A DNA stretch of 64,000 nt from Halostagnicola sp. A-GB9-2 (GTDB lineage Archaea; Halobacteriota; Halobacteria; Halobacteriales; Natrialbaceae). The stretch spans positions 1-64,000 of the forward strand of contig NZ_JASJOC010000008.1 of assembly GCF_030068615.1 (NCBI RefSeq), in the 5' to 3' direction. The stretch's first letter is position 1, and each line of letters opens with the position of its first letter. Below, piece after piece: positions 36,301 through 43,195 of the stretch. Made by a program: the position numbers and the translations under genes. The notes beneath the pieces were generated by a model. That model saw only the letters and a list, made by a program, of their open reading frames with translations. It had not been told where the DNA came from and did not search any database.

Positions 36301-36685
36301 CACCGGCCAGATCACCCGACGCGTCGAGGGACTCATGAACCACGTCGGCGAGAGCTTCGTCGAAATCAACCCGTCGACGGCCGACCAACTCGGCGTCGCC
36401 GACGGCGAGTACGTCCGGGTCGAGTCCCGTCGTGGAGACATCGTCGTCAAGGCGACCGTGACCGACCGCATCGGCGAGGGGACGCTGTTCATCCCGATGC
36501 ACTTCGCTGCCGGCGCGGTCAACAAACTCACTCAGGAGAACTTCGACCCGCACACCGGTATTCCCGAGTACAAGGTGTCCAGTGTCCGCGTCGAACCGCT
36601 CGGGTTGAACGCCGATCCGGACGTGCTGCAGGCACCCGACGCCGGAATCGATAACGACGGCGGAACCGCAGTCAGCGACGACTGA
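33353..36685 (+). CDS. molybdenum-dependent formate dehydrogenase catalytic subunit (NuoG-like fusion)
   Basis: An 1110-aa protein. Residues about 40-135 form a NuoG-type [2Fe-2S] domain (LCYYDRDGDC, SECRTC), followed by LRCTTCNGNGRCELQD and two 4Fe-4S motifs, CILCNRCVEGC and CVSCGHCATVCPTGAL. From about residue 400 the bis-MGD domain begins with its own cluster (TTCGFCAVGC). The molybdenum ligand is the Cys near residue 531 in NCARLCHSTTVAAL, followed by the conserved His. The C-terminal pterin-binding part has LTSGRVLYHWHTGQITRR. It oxidises formate to CO2, ending both the formaldehyde and the 10-formyl-THF branches. It is the downstream partner of the NuoF-like gene. No signal peptide is seen, so it is cytosolic. 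Confidence 0.92.
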   Translation: MSTDDILPGVPDIEDSQPNTPVTAEFETGTANDPVVGTDGDEPTTVTINGKPVTVPPGSTIIDAMQTVDDETVNVNPGADAIDDADVPALCYYDRDGDCSGEIGPRSECRTCMVETDEHGLVPSCSFPADEGLTVQTDTPDAEETRSVNLDLVLSNHNLRCTTCNGNGRCELQDTAISEGVDHPRYGVFDDRDEYEPLDDSSSFIQIDRNKCILCNRCVEGCNDVQVEGVLRIEGHGEDTRIGFQSDAETMADSDCVSCGHCATVCPTGALTEKDIGGAATLPLPGFTQRNSVGTVIEHEEVETLDNTAAPNRSPDPGGESRIGASPSVSPDDRSGVAGFMAQSRRRALDLATGYGHKAMLAGEHTAENVAATVLPEGRLFDIASAVSGYRLGKIDKKETTCGFCAVGCRFEMWGKDGDAIGVQPVEDPAKAPANNFSTCVKGKFGHEFANSDERITEPLVRNDDGEFETASWDEALDRVASELRAIQAEHGVDAVGCLASSKGSNEEAYLVQKFARQVLGTKNIDNCARLCHSTTVAALQQTLGYGAMTNRINEDIGEADAYLISGSNTTESHPVLATRIKQNVRDGADLFVFDPREVGIAEHADQYTRTKPGYDVAWINGLIRYIVENNLHDEAFIERNTKGFEKVKEKVQAFTPEKVEELSGVPPEELKTAAEALADAETVVFGWAMGMTQSSHGTQNLLAMADLALALGQIGKPGAGLSPFRGQNNVQGGGGDMGTLPGSLPGYQDPANPEVAEKFEEVWGERPPEEPGLKVPEMLSEAHEGNLRGMYVVGENPALSEPDIQHAEAALEKLEFLVVQDIFVTETATHADVILPAATSPEKHGTFTNTERRIQRVRPTATPPGTARQDWAITQDLANRLGCDWDYDHPREVMDEISDLVPIYGGVSYDRIESGDEHGLQWPCWDEDHPGTPYLYDYEDGAFNFDDGMARFVPADGGHPGELPDEEYPLTLTSGRVLYHWHTGQITRRVEGLMNHVGESFVEINPSTADQLGVADGEYVRVESRRGDIVVKATVTDRIGEGTLFIPMHFAAGAVNKLTQENFDPHTGIPEYKVSSVRVEPLGLNADPDVLQAPDAGIDNDGGTAVSDD

Positions 36686-36816
36686 TCGTCGTGGACGTCT
36701 CGCCCGTCGACTGCTGCTATTCGAGCAAACTTCTCGTATCGGATCCGTCACGGAGGCACCGAATCACCGCCCAGTTCGGGCACCTCGAGTCAAACGAGTG
36801 GAAAAACGAACGCTGG

Positions 36817-36902
36817 CTATAGTAGCCACTGCAAGTCATTGCACATCTGATCGCCAGACGGTTCGGCGATCAGTGTGTGAATCGTTGCAGTTGTTACTAT
36901 AG
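36817..36902. repeat. 86-bp imperfect inverted repeat, MITE- or IS-end-like
   Basis: CTATAGTAGCCACTGCAA at the left and TTGCAGTTGTTACTATAG at the right begin long imperfect arms of about 38 bp ending in GATCGCC/GGCGATC around a 9-bp centre. No coding sequence is inside. A related single arm occurs at 42061-42095. The shape fits a non-autonomous transposable element. Confidence 0.55.
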
Positions 36903-37110
36903 CGAACCTCTCGTCGACCGCGTCGCGAGAATCAGTCTTCCGGTTCGTTCGACGAACTCCCCGTACGGCCTCGTCTCGCGTCTGGTCGGGAGTCAGCTCG
37001 GTTCTCTCGAGACTATGACGCTGGCGACAGCGCCAGCGACCGGACCGACCACGTAGATCGCCGCGTACACCCAGAAGCTCGGATACGGGAACTTCAGCCG
37101 AGTTGACTTA

Positions 37111-37272
37111 TCAGGGCGTGCCGTAGCCGACTTCCTCTCGAAGTTCGTCCCACGATTCGTGGAATCCGTACGTCGCCTCTGACTCTGTACTGATGGTGTT
37201 CTGGTACACAGTATCGTATTGCAATAACTGCGTCCAGCCGTCGTGGTACCGATAGCTACAGTACTGACACAT
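37111..37272 (-). CDS. possible 53-aa micro-protein with N-terminal CxxC
   Basis: A short minus-strand frame encoding MCQYCSYRYHDGWTQLLQYD and ending in EEVGYGTP. The C-x2-C at the very N-terminus and the acidic, aromatic-rich composition are typical of haloarchaeal micro-proteins. No partner gene is adjacent and the promoter is unclear. Without comparison this stays tentative. Confidence 0.35.
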   Translation of the reverse strand: MCQYCSYRYHDGWTQLLQYDTVYQNTISTESEATYGFHESWDELREEVGYGTP

Positions 37273-37503
37273 GGACGATCATATACTGCCAGCTGAAAAA
37301 GGAGTATCGGTAAAACCGAGCAACGACCGACTGTACCGGAGTCGATAACCCGGTGATTCCCTCGTTGTCAGCAACCCGCTGGGTGGCGTCCGTGTGGACG
37401 TGTTGCCGACCAATATGCGAAGTCGATCCGGAGTTCGACCGTATGAATGCGGCGAAATCTCGCTACACGCTACGGACGATCGATCCTTCGTACTCGACCG
37501 AGA

Positions 37504-37884
37504 CTACTCGATTACCGCCAGAGCTTCGATCTCGACCGCCGCCCCCTTGGGAACGCGGCCGACCTCAACGGCGCTTCTGGCAGGCGGCTCTTCGTCGAAG
37601 AATTCGCTGTACGCCTGGTTGAACTCGTCGAAGTCATCGATATCGTCGAGGAACACGGTCGTCTTGAGGACGTCGTCCATCGATCCCTCCTCGGACTGGA
37701 GAATCGCTCTGACGTTTTCGAGACACTGCCGAGTCTGTTCACTGACCGGCGCGTCGGCGAGGAGTTCGTCGTCTGTTGTAAGCGGGAGCTGACCTGCGGT
37801 GAAAAGCAGCTCACCGCTCGTAGTTGCCTGACTGTACGCGCCCACGGCTGCCGGAGCATCGTCGGTACTGATTGCGCGCTTCAT
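37504..37884 (-). CDS. RidA/YjgF-family enamine/imine deaminase
   Basis: A 126-aa Rid protein. Typical segments: APAAVGAYSQATTSGELLFT, AGQLPLT, the DDIDDFDEFNQAYSEFF stretch and PPARSAVEVGRVPKGAAVEI, which carries the Arg that binds the carboxylate. RidA hydrolyses 2-aminoacrylate and related enamines released by PLP-dependent serine/threonine dehydratases; such a dehydratase is encoded at 52745. It is divergent from glyA with 138 bp between starts. ATG 37884 is preferred over GTG 37890. Confidence 0.9.
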   Translation of the reverse strand: MKRAISTDDAPAAVGAYSQATTSGELLFTAGQLPLTTDDELLADAPVSEQTRQCLENVRAILQSEEGSMDDVLKTTVFLDDIDDFDEFNQAYSEFFDEEPPARSAVEVGRVPKGAAVEIEALAVIE

Positions 37885-38022
37885 AGACACCGATATCCGC
37901 TCCTGTCTCTTAAAGCCATGTAGTGCGCGGGCTCCTCACCATATAATATCACATGGTTTACTATTTGGGGTTGGAGCCCCGCTGCACGCAAGATACTTAC
38001 CGTCCATAATCGACGTATAGAT
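37885..38022. promoter_or_regulatory. divergent promoter, RidA gene / glyA
   Basis: 138 bp between divergent starts. TATA-like GATACTTACC (about 37989-37998) lies 25-34 bp before glyA. Shared regulation of both genes is plausible but no operator was identified. Confidence 0.35.
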
Positions 38023-39273
38023 ATGGCGTTCAAACAGTCACTCGAGCAGATAGATCCGAATACGGCCGAGGCCATCGACCTCGAGCGTGAGCGGCAGGAA
38101 TCGACGCTAGGGATGATCGCCTCGGAAAACCACGTCTCGAAAGCTGTGCTCGAAGCACAGGGGAGCGTCCTCACGAACAAGTACGCCGAGGGATACCCCG
38201 GCGGGAGATACTACGGCGGCTGCCAACACGTCGACACCGTCGAAGAACTCGCGATCGACCGCGCAAAGGAACTGTTCGGAGTCGACCACGCCAACGTGCA
38301 ACCCCACAGCGGTACGCAGGCCAACATGGGCGTCTACTTCTCCGTGCTCGAACCGGGCGACAAGATATTGTCGCTGTCACTCTCGCACGGCGGACACCTC
38401 TCTCACGGTCACAACGTTAACTTCTCGGGACAGCTCTACGACGTCGAACAGTACGAGGTCGACCCCGAGACGGGCTATATCGATTACGACGAACTCGAGA
38501 GCCACGCGAGCGAGTTCGACCCGGACATCATCGTTAGTGGGTCCTCGGCGTATCCCCGCGAATTCGAGTACGAACGTATCGGCGATATCGCGGATACGGT
38601 CGACGCGTACCACCTCGCGGATATCGCTCACGTGACGGGGCTCGTCGCTGCCGACGTCCACGAGTCGCCAGTCGAACATGCGGAGTTCGTCACCGGGAGC
38701 ACGCACAAGACGATCCGCGCCGGCCGCGGCGGCATCATCATGTGCGAGGAGGAATACGCCGACGCCATCGACTCGGCGGTCTTCCCGGGCGCGCAGGGAG
38801 GTCCGCTAATGCACAACGTCGCCGGCAAGACCGCCGGCTTCGCGGAGGCCCAAACCGCCGAATTCGAAGAGCACGCCGAACAAGTCGTCGCGAACGCGAA
38901 GCGACTCGCCGACGTGTTCCACGAACGGGGCCTGTCGCTGGTCAGTGACGGGACCGACAAGCACCTCCTGCTCATCGACCTTCGCGAGTCGTACCCCGAT
39001 CTCACGGGCAAAGAAGCCGAAGCGCTACTGAGCGACGTTGGTATTATCGTCAACAAAAACACCGTCCCAGGCGAGACCAGATCGCCGATGGTCACGAGCG
39101 GGATCCGCATCGGTACGCCGTCGCTGACCACGCGCGGCTTCGAGGAAGCCGAGATGGAGACCGTCGCCGACCTAATCGTCGACGTGCTCGATGATCCGGA
39201 CGACGAGGACGTCGACGATCGCGTCGACTCGCGGGTCAACGAACTCTGCGAGGAGTTCCCGATCTACGGGTAG
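38023..39273 (+). CDS. glyA: serine hydroxymethyltransferase
   Basis: A 416-aa SHMT interconverting glycine plus 5,10-methylene-THF with serine plus THF. The PLP lysine is K229 in VTGSTHKTIRAGRGG; other conserved segments are IASENHVSKAVLEAQGSVLT, YPGGRYYGGC, QPHSGTQAN and RSPMVTSGIRIGTP. In the glycine betaine route it condenses the glycine backbone with a recovered methyl carbon to give serine. Its 3' end overlaps a convergent damaged RidA-like gene by about 100 bp. A decayed second SHMT copy lies at 42099-42318. Confidence 0.95.
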   Translation: MAFKQSLEQIDPNTAEAIDLERERQESTLGMIASENHVSKAVLEAQGSVLTNKYAEGYPGGRYYGGCQHVDTVEELAIDRAKELFGVDHANVQPHSGTQANMGVYFSVLEPGDKILSLSLSHGGHLSHGHNVNFSGQLYDVEQYEVDPETGYIDYDELESHASEFDPDIIVSGSSAYPREFEYERIGDIADTVDAYHLADIAHVTGLVAADVHESPVEHAEFVTGSTHKTIRAGRGGIIMCEEEYADAIDSAVFPGAQGGPLMHNVAGKTAGFAEAQTAEFEEHAEQVVANAKRLADVFHERGLSLVSDGTDKHLLLIDLRESYPDLTGKEAEALLSDVGIIVNKNTVPGETRSPMVTSGIRIGTPSLTTRGFEEAEMETVADLIVDVLDDPDDEDVDDRVDSRVNELCEEFPIYG

Positions 39274-39690
39274 TTCTTCCGACTCCTCTCCGCGCGACGT
39301 TTTGTCCCTCGCGAGAGCGATCGCCACGGCTTCGATCTCGAGTGTGGCCCCTTTCGGGACGGCGCCGACTTTGATCGCGCTTCTGGCGGGCGGTTCGTCG
39401 TCGAAGAATTCGGCGTAGGTCTCATTCATCTCCTCGAAGTCGTCGATATCGCCGAGGTGGATCGTCACCTTCAGCGGGTCCGAAATCTCGACGCCTTCGC
39501 TCGCAAGAATCGCTTCAACGTGCTCGAGACACTGTCCGGTCTGGACGGCCACGGATTCCTCCTCGAGGAGGTTGCCGTCGGGTGTCAGCGGGAGCTGCCC
39601 CGCTGTAAAGAGGAGGTCGCCGTTCTAGGGTGCCTGGCTCTCCGCGCCGACCGCTGCTGGTGCGTCGGTAGTGCTAACGAGTCGTTTCAT
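39172..39690 (-). pseudogene. second RidA-family gene, interrupted by a stop codon
   Basis: The minus strand from ATG 39690 reads MKRLVSTTDAPAAVGAESQA, then a TAG at 39625-39627, then NGDLLFTAGQLPLTPDG and, in the same frame, the rest of a RidA protein with PPARSAIKVGAVPKGATLEI. The normal RidA end is passed without a stop and the frame continues about 45 residues into the antisense of glyA, stopping at 39172. Both the internal stop and the run-on tail mark it as non-functional, unless the downstream part is translated from an internal start. Confidence 0.75.
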
Positions 39691-40224
39691 CCGTTCGAGT
39701 GTCTCTCTGTACAATCATATACGTACTGATAGGTACAAACTAACCTATTCTATTCTGGGTATTGACAGGTTGTGAACGGTTGGTTGGGGGTATCGATGCG
39801 GACAAAACAACTCACTCGTCTCGCGCGTGAAATGGAGACCGCAAGCAGGCGGTAACGCTTCCAATCTGGTGTCACACGGCATCTGCAATACCTCAAACTT
39901 TATATTGTGTCATGGTAGCCATTAACCCAGTAGTACGATGAGAGCCAGCCAACCGACGAGACGAGAACGAACGGACACAAGGTTGCGACTGATGGTTCGA
40001 TCGACCAACTCAAATCCATCGGTAGTGAAAACCGCGACGAAACGTGGGTGTGATCCACCCGGCCGGGATCGACGGAAAGAGTGTCACGATGAGCCGGGAC
40101 GATGCGGATCGACGCTACTCGAGCGACACAGCACCGTCGGTTTCGTCCCGGTGTGGTTGCGAAGACGACCGGTCGCCACCGAACGTAATGTGTGCCAACT
40201 GAATTCACGACCTTACACATCATC
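39691..40224. other. intergenic region before the BCCT gene
   Basis: 534 bp, AT-rich at its start. One small plus-strand frame (40089-40202, 37 codons, MSRDDADRRYSSDTAPSVSS with CGC later) ends 22 bp before the transporter start and could be a leader peptide, but support is weak. No clear promoter was identified. Confidence 0.35.
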
Positions 40225-41841
40225 ATGAGTCAGAGCAATCAAACGACGTTAGAAAAGTTCACGAGCGAACTCGATACGATCGTCTTCGGTATCGGCGTAG
40301 TGGTAGCAACACTCGCAGTCGTGGGGTTCATCCTCCGTGAAGAAGCGGCGTCGGAACTGATGTGGGACATAAACGACTTCCTGTGGATCGACCTCGGCTG
40401 GGCGTACCTGTTGATCATGTTCGTCCTCGTCCTGTTCGTGTTCTTCCTCATACTGGGGCCGTGGGGGAACATCAGACTCGGCGGCGAAGACCAGGAGCCG
40501 GAGTTTGGCTTCCTGTCGTACTTCGTCATGCTGTATTCGGCGGCCATCGCCGCAGGGATCGTCTTCTGGGGACCGGCCGAGGCGATCTTCCATTACGACG
40601 CGCCGATGCCGTTCGTCGGTGCCGAATCCCAGACGTCCGAAGCGGCCGTCGGTGCCCTCCAGTATACCTTTTTTCACTGGGGCATCTCGGCGTGGTCGGC
40701 GTACGTGATCATGGCGATCCCGGTCGCGTACCTCGCCTACAAGTACGACGCGCCGCTTCGCATCTCGACGGTAATCGCTCCCTGGGTCGGCTTCGACAAT
40801 CTCGACGGGTTCTGGGCGAAATCCATCGACATCATCGCGGTCTTCGCGACGATTGGCGGCGTCGCGACGACGCTGGGACTGGTGGGCTCGCAATTTCTCA
40901 TCGGTCTCGATTACACGATGGGGATCAACCTAGGTGACTTGGGGACCGTCATCGTCATCACCGGACTGACGATCGCGTTTACCCTTTCGGCTGCGGCAGG
41001 TATCAAGCGCGGAATTCGTCGGATATCGTACTTCAACATGGGACTGTTCACGTTGTTGATGATCGCTGTCTTTCTGCTAGGGCCGACGCGATACATCCTG
41101 GCGTTCGGTACCGAGGCGGTCGGCAACTACGTGAACCAGTTCATCGCGATGAGTCTCTTCACCGGGGCCGGTGGCGAAGCGGCCGGTGTCGACGCGTTCG
41201 TAGGCGACTGGACGGTGTTCTACTGGGCATGGTGGTTCTCCTGGGCGCCGTTCGTCGGCTTGTTCATCGCACGTATCTCCAAAGGACGCACTGTTAGGCA
41301 GGTCGCGTTCACCGGCGTCTTCGCCTCGACCGGCGTGACGATTCCGTGGTTCGCCGCGATGGGCGGCACTTCAATCTGGATGCAAGACACCGGCGGAGCC
41401 GATGTCCTCGGCGTCGTCGGCGAGTACGGTGGCGACGAGGCAGCGGCGGGGTACCCGATGTTCGAAGCACTACCGCTGGGTGAGGTATTGATGTTCCTGT
41501 TCCTCCTCCTCATCACGACGTTCTTCATCACGTCGGCTGACTCCTCGACGCTCGCGCTTGGCATGTTGACGACCGGCGGTGTCGAGAGCCCCTCGACGAT
41601 CAACCGCGTCATCTGGGGCGGACTTATCGGTCTGTTGGCGTCGATGCTGATGGTCGTTGGTGGCGTCGACGCACTCCAGGCTGCGGCGATTATTACAGGC
41701 GGCCCGTTCGCTATCGTCTTGTTGATCGCGATCGTGTCGATGTCGGTCATGTTCGGGAAACAACGGGCAGTGTTCCTGCAAGAAGACGAGTCGATGCCAG
41801 CAACCTCAGGGGCCGACAAGCTCGCACAGGACGACGACTGA
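40225..41841 (+). CDS. BCCT-family betaine/carnitine/choline transporter
   Basis: A 538-aa membrane protein with about 12 hydrophobic segments. The BCCT signature FYWAWWFSWAPFVGLFIARI with the following SKGRTVRQ is present, as are GPAEAIFHYDAPMP and HWGISAWSAYVIMA. It couples uptake of quaternary amines such as glycine betaine to sodium or proton gradients. I chose ATG 40225 because the N-terminus of the family begins there. It provides a second, ATP-independent import route beside the ABC system. The tail is short and acidic, without a large osmosensing extension. Confidence 0.92.
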   Translation: MSQSNQTTLEKFTSELDTIVFGIGVVVATLAVVGFILREEAASELMWDINDFLWIDLGWAYLLIMFVLVLFVFFLILGPWGNIRLGGEDQEPEFGFLSYFVMLYSAAIAAGIVFWGPAEAIFHYDAPMPFVGAESQTSEAAVGALQYTFFHWGISAWSAYVIMAIPVAYLAYKYDAPLRISTVIAPWVGFDNLDGFWAKSIDIIAVFATIGGVATTLGLVGSQFLIGLDYTMGINLGDLGTVIVITGLTIAFTLSAAAGIKRGIRRISYFNMGLFTLLMIAVFLLGPTRYILAFGTEAVGNYVNQFIAMSLFTGAGGEAAGVDAFVGDWTVFYWAWWFSWAPFVGLFIARISKGRTVRQVAFTGVFASTGVTIPWFAAMGGTSIWMQDTGGADVLGVVGEYGGDEAAAGYPMFEALPLGEVLMFLFLLLITTFFITSADSSTLALGMLTTGGVESPSTINRVIWGGLIGLLASMLMVVGGVDALQAAAIITGGPFAIVLLIAIVSMSVMFGKQRAVFLQEDESMPATSGADKLAQDDD

Positions 41842-41854
41842 TCGAATCTATTCG

Positions 41855-41860
41855 TTTTTT
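41855..41860 (+). terminator. T-run after the BCCT gene
   Basis: Six T, 14 bp after the stop, in GC-rich surroundings; a likely oligo-T terminator. Confidence 0.4.
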
Positions 41861-42024
41861 GCGCCGTAACGGATCGTCCCAAGGCGTCGACACGAGTCCC
41901 GAAAATCAGTACCGATGGGACTCGAAGCCGAATCGACCGGCAAAAATACCCTCGAGGCGACCGACCGTCACTTTCGGACGGTCAGCACTGGTACCCACTG
42001 AACGTTACGCACACGCGATCGAAG

Positions 42025-42074
42025 GACGGCGTTGCGATCGGTGTGTAAAGACGGTGTTGCGATCGGTGTGTAAA
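42025..42074. repeat. 25-bp tandem direct repeat, two units
   Basis: Two adjacent 25-bp units, each with the core GTTGCGATCGGTGTGTAAA and differing at one base (42025-42049 and 42050-42074). The second unit runs into a sequence resembling one arm of the inverted repeat at 36817-36902. Confidence 0.6.
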
Positions 42075-42098
42075 TCGTTACAATGGCTTCGATAGATT

Positions 42099-42318
42099 TC
42101 ATCGATCGTATACGGGGAACGCTGTACACAACCGGTCGACGTCGGCTCGAACCTCGGCCGCGACCGCGTCGTCGTATGGGCATCCAGCACGGAGACGATC
42201 AGTTCGTCGACCATTCTGAGCTGGTCGGGACCGAATCCGCGCGTCGTGACGGCTGGCGTCCCGATCGGATGCCGCTCGTGACCATCGGCGAGCGCGTCTC
42301 GCCAAACCGGGCGAGACG
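42099..42318 (-). pseudogene. C-terminal relic of a second serine hydroxymethyltransferase
   Basis: The minus strand encodes FGETRSPMVTSGIR, then after a frameshift IGTPAVTTRGFGPDQLRMVD and ELIVSVLDAHTT, and after another frameshift EVRADVDRLCTAFPVYD and a stop. These are the SHMT C-terminus in order. The 5' part is missing and an IS1595-type relic begins exactly where it should continue, so the gene was probably cut by that insertion. It is diverged from glyA at 38023, hence an independent paralogue rather than a fresh duplicate. Confidence 0.8.
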
Positions 42319-43116
42319 GTGACGTGTCTCCATTGCCAGAGCGACACAGTTGTGAAGCGAGGAACCACCGGGAAAGATGCTCAGCAGCACTGGTGCAAGA
42401 ACTGCAAGACGTACTTTAATGACCTTACAAACACGATTTTCGGCCAGCATCGCTTCGCACTCGAAGAGATGTTCTACATCGTCAAGGAGATGCGATCTGA
42501 GTTGACCGCTCAATCGCTCGTGACCTCGCTCGTGACTACAAGGCCGTTCTGGACTCCGTCCACGAAGTCCAGAACGTGAGTGGTGACATCGGCGAGTTTG
42601 ACCTCTATAACGTGTGAAGCCGACGAAATCTACGTGACTGCTGGTGGGAAGGGACGCGAAGACGAGGAAGCAAGTTCGCGCAAGCGCGGACTCTGAAAAA
42701 GGGGCGAGGAGACTTCGCCTCAGACAAACCACCAGTCCTAACACTCGTCCGCCGGGATGACGGACGAGTTCGATTTCTAGTCTGCAAGAATCTCCAAGAC
42801 GCTGACGACGATATCGCCGAGTACGGCGACGGCAGCGTCATCCTCTGTACCGACGACTACACGATCTACGACGATATCGAGACCAAGGAGGGGGTGGACG
42901 GCCATCTGGCCGCCAACCACTCTGACTCCTACTTCATCGGTGACGCTCACACAAACACGTGCGAGAACCGCCACAGCTTCCTTCGCCAGCAACTGGCGAA
43001 GTTCCGAGGTGTCTCCAAGCATCCCCTCCAGAAGTATCTGAACTTCCTTGCGCTGAAACTCAATTCACCAGATAATTGGTTCGAAAAAACCCTATGTTAT
43101 AATGTATTGGGATGAG
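42319..43116 (+). pseudogene. IS1595-family transposase, frameshifted
   Basis: The zinc ribbon is intact (CLHCQSDTVVKRG and HWCKNCKTYFND), followed by NTIFGQHRFALEEMFYIVKE. Catalytic segments are present in other frames: EADEIYVTAGGKG (first Asp) and ILCTDDYTIYDDI (second Asp), then HTNTCENRHSFLRQQLAKFR and the C-terminus. At least three frameshifts are needed to join them. It lies directly against the SHMT relic. No clear terminal repeats were found. Confidence 0.75.
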
Positions 43117-43195
43117 CGTCGAAAGGATGCCTTCTGATCTGTGCCGGAAACTAGCGAACAACTCTCAATTCGTCACGATCCGCCTGCTGCCTACC

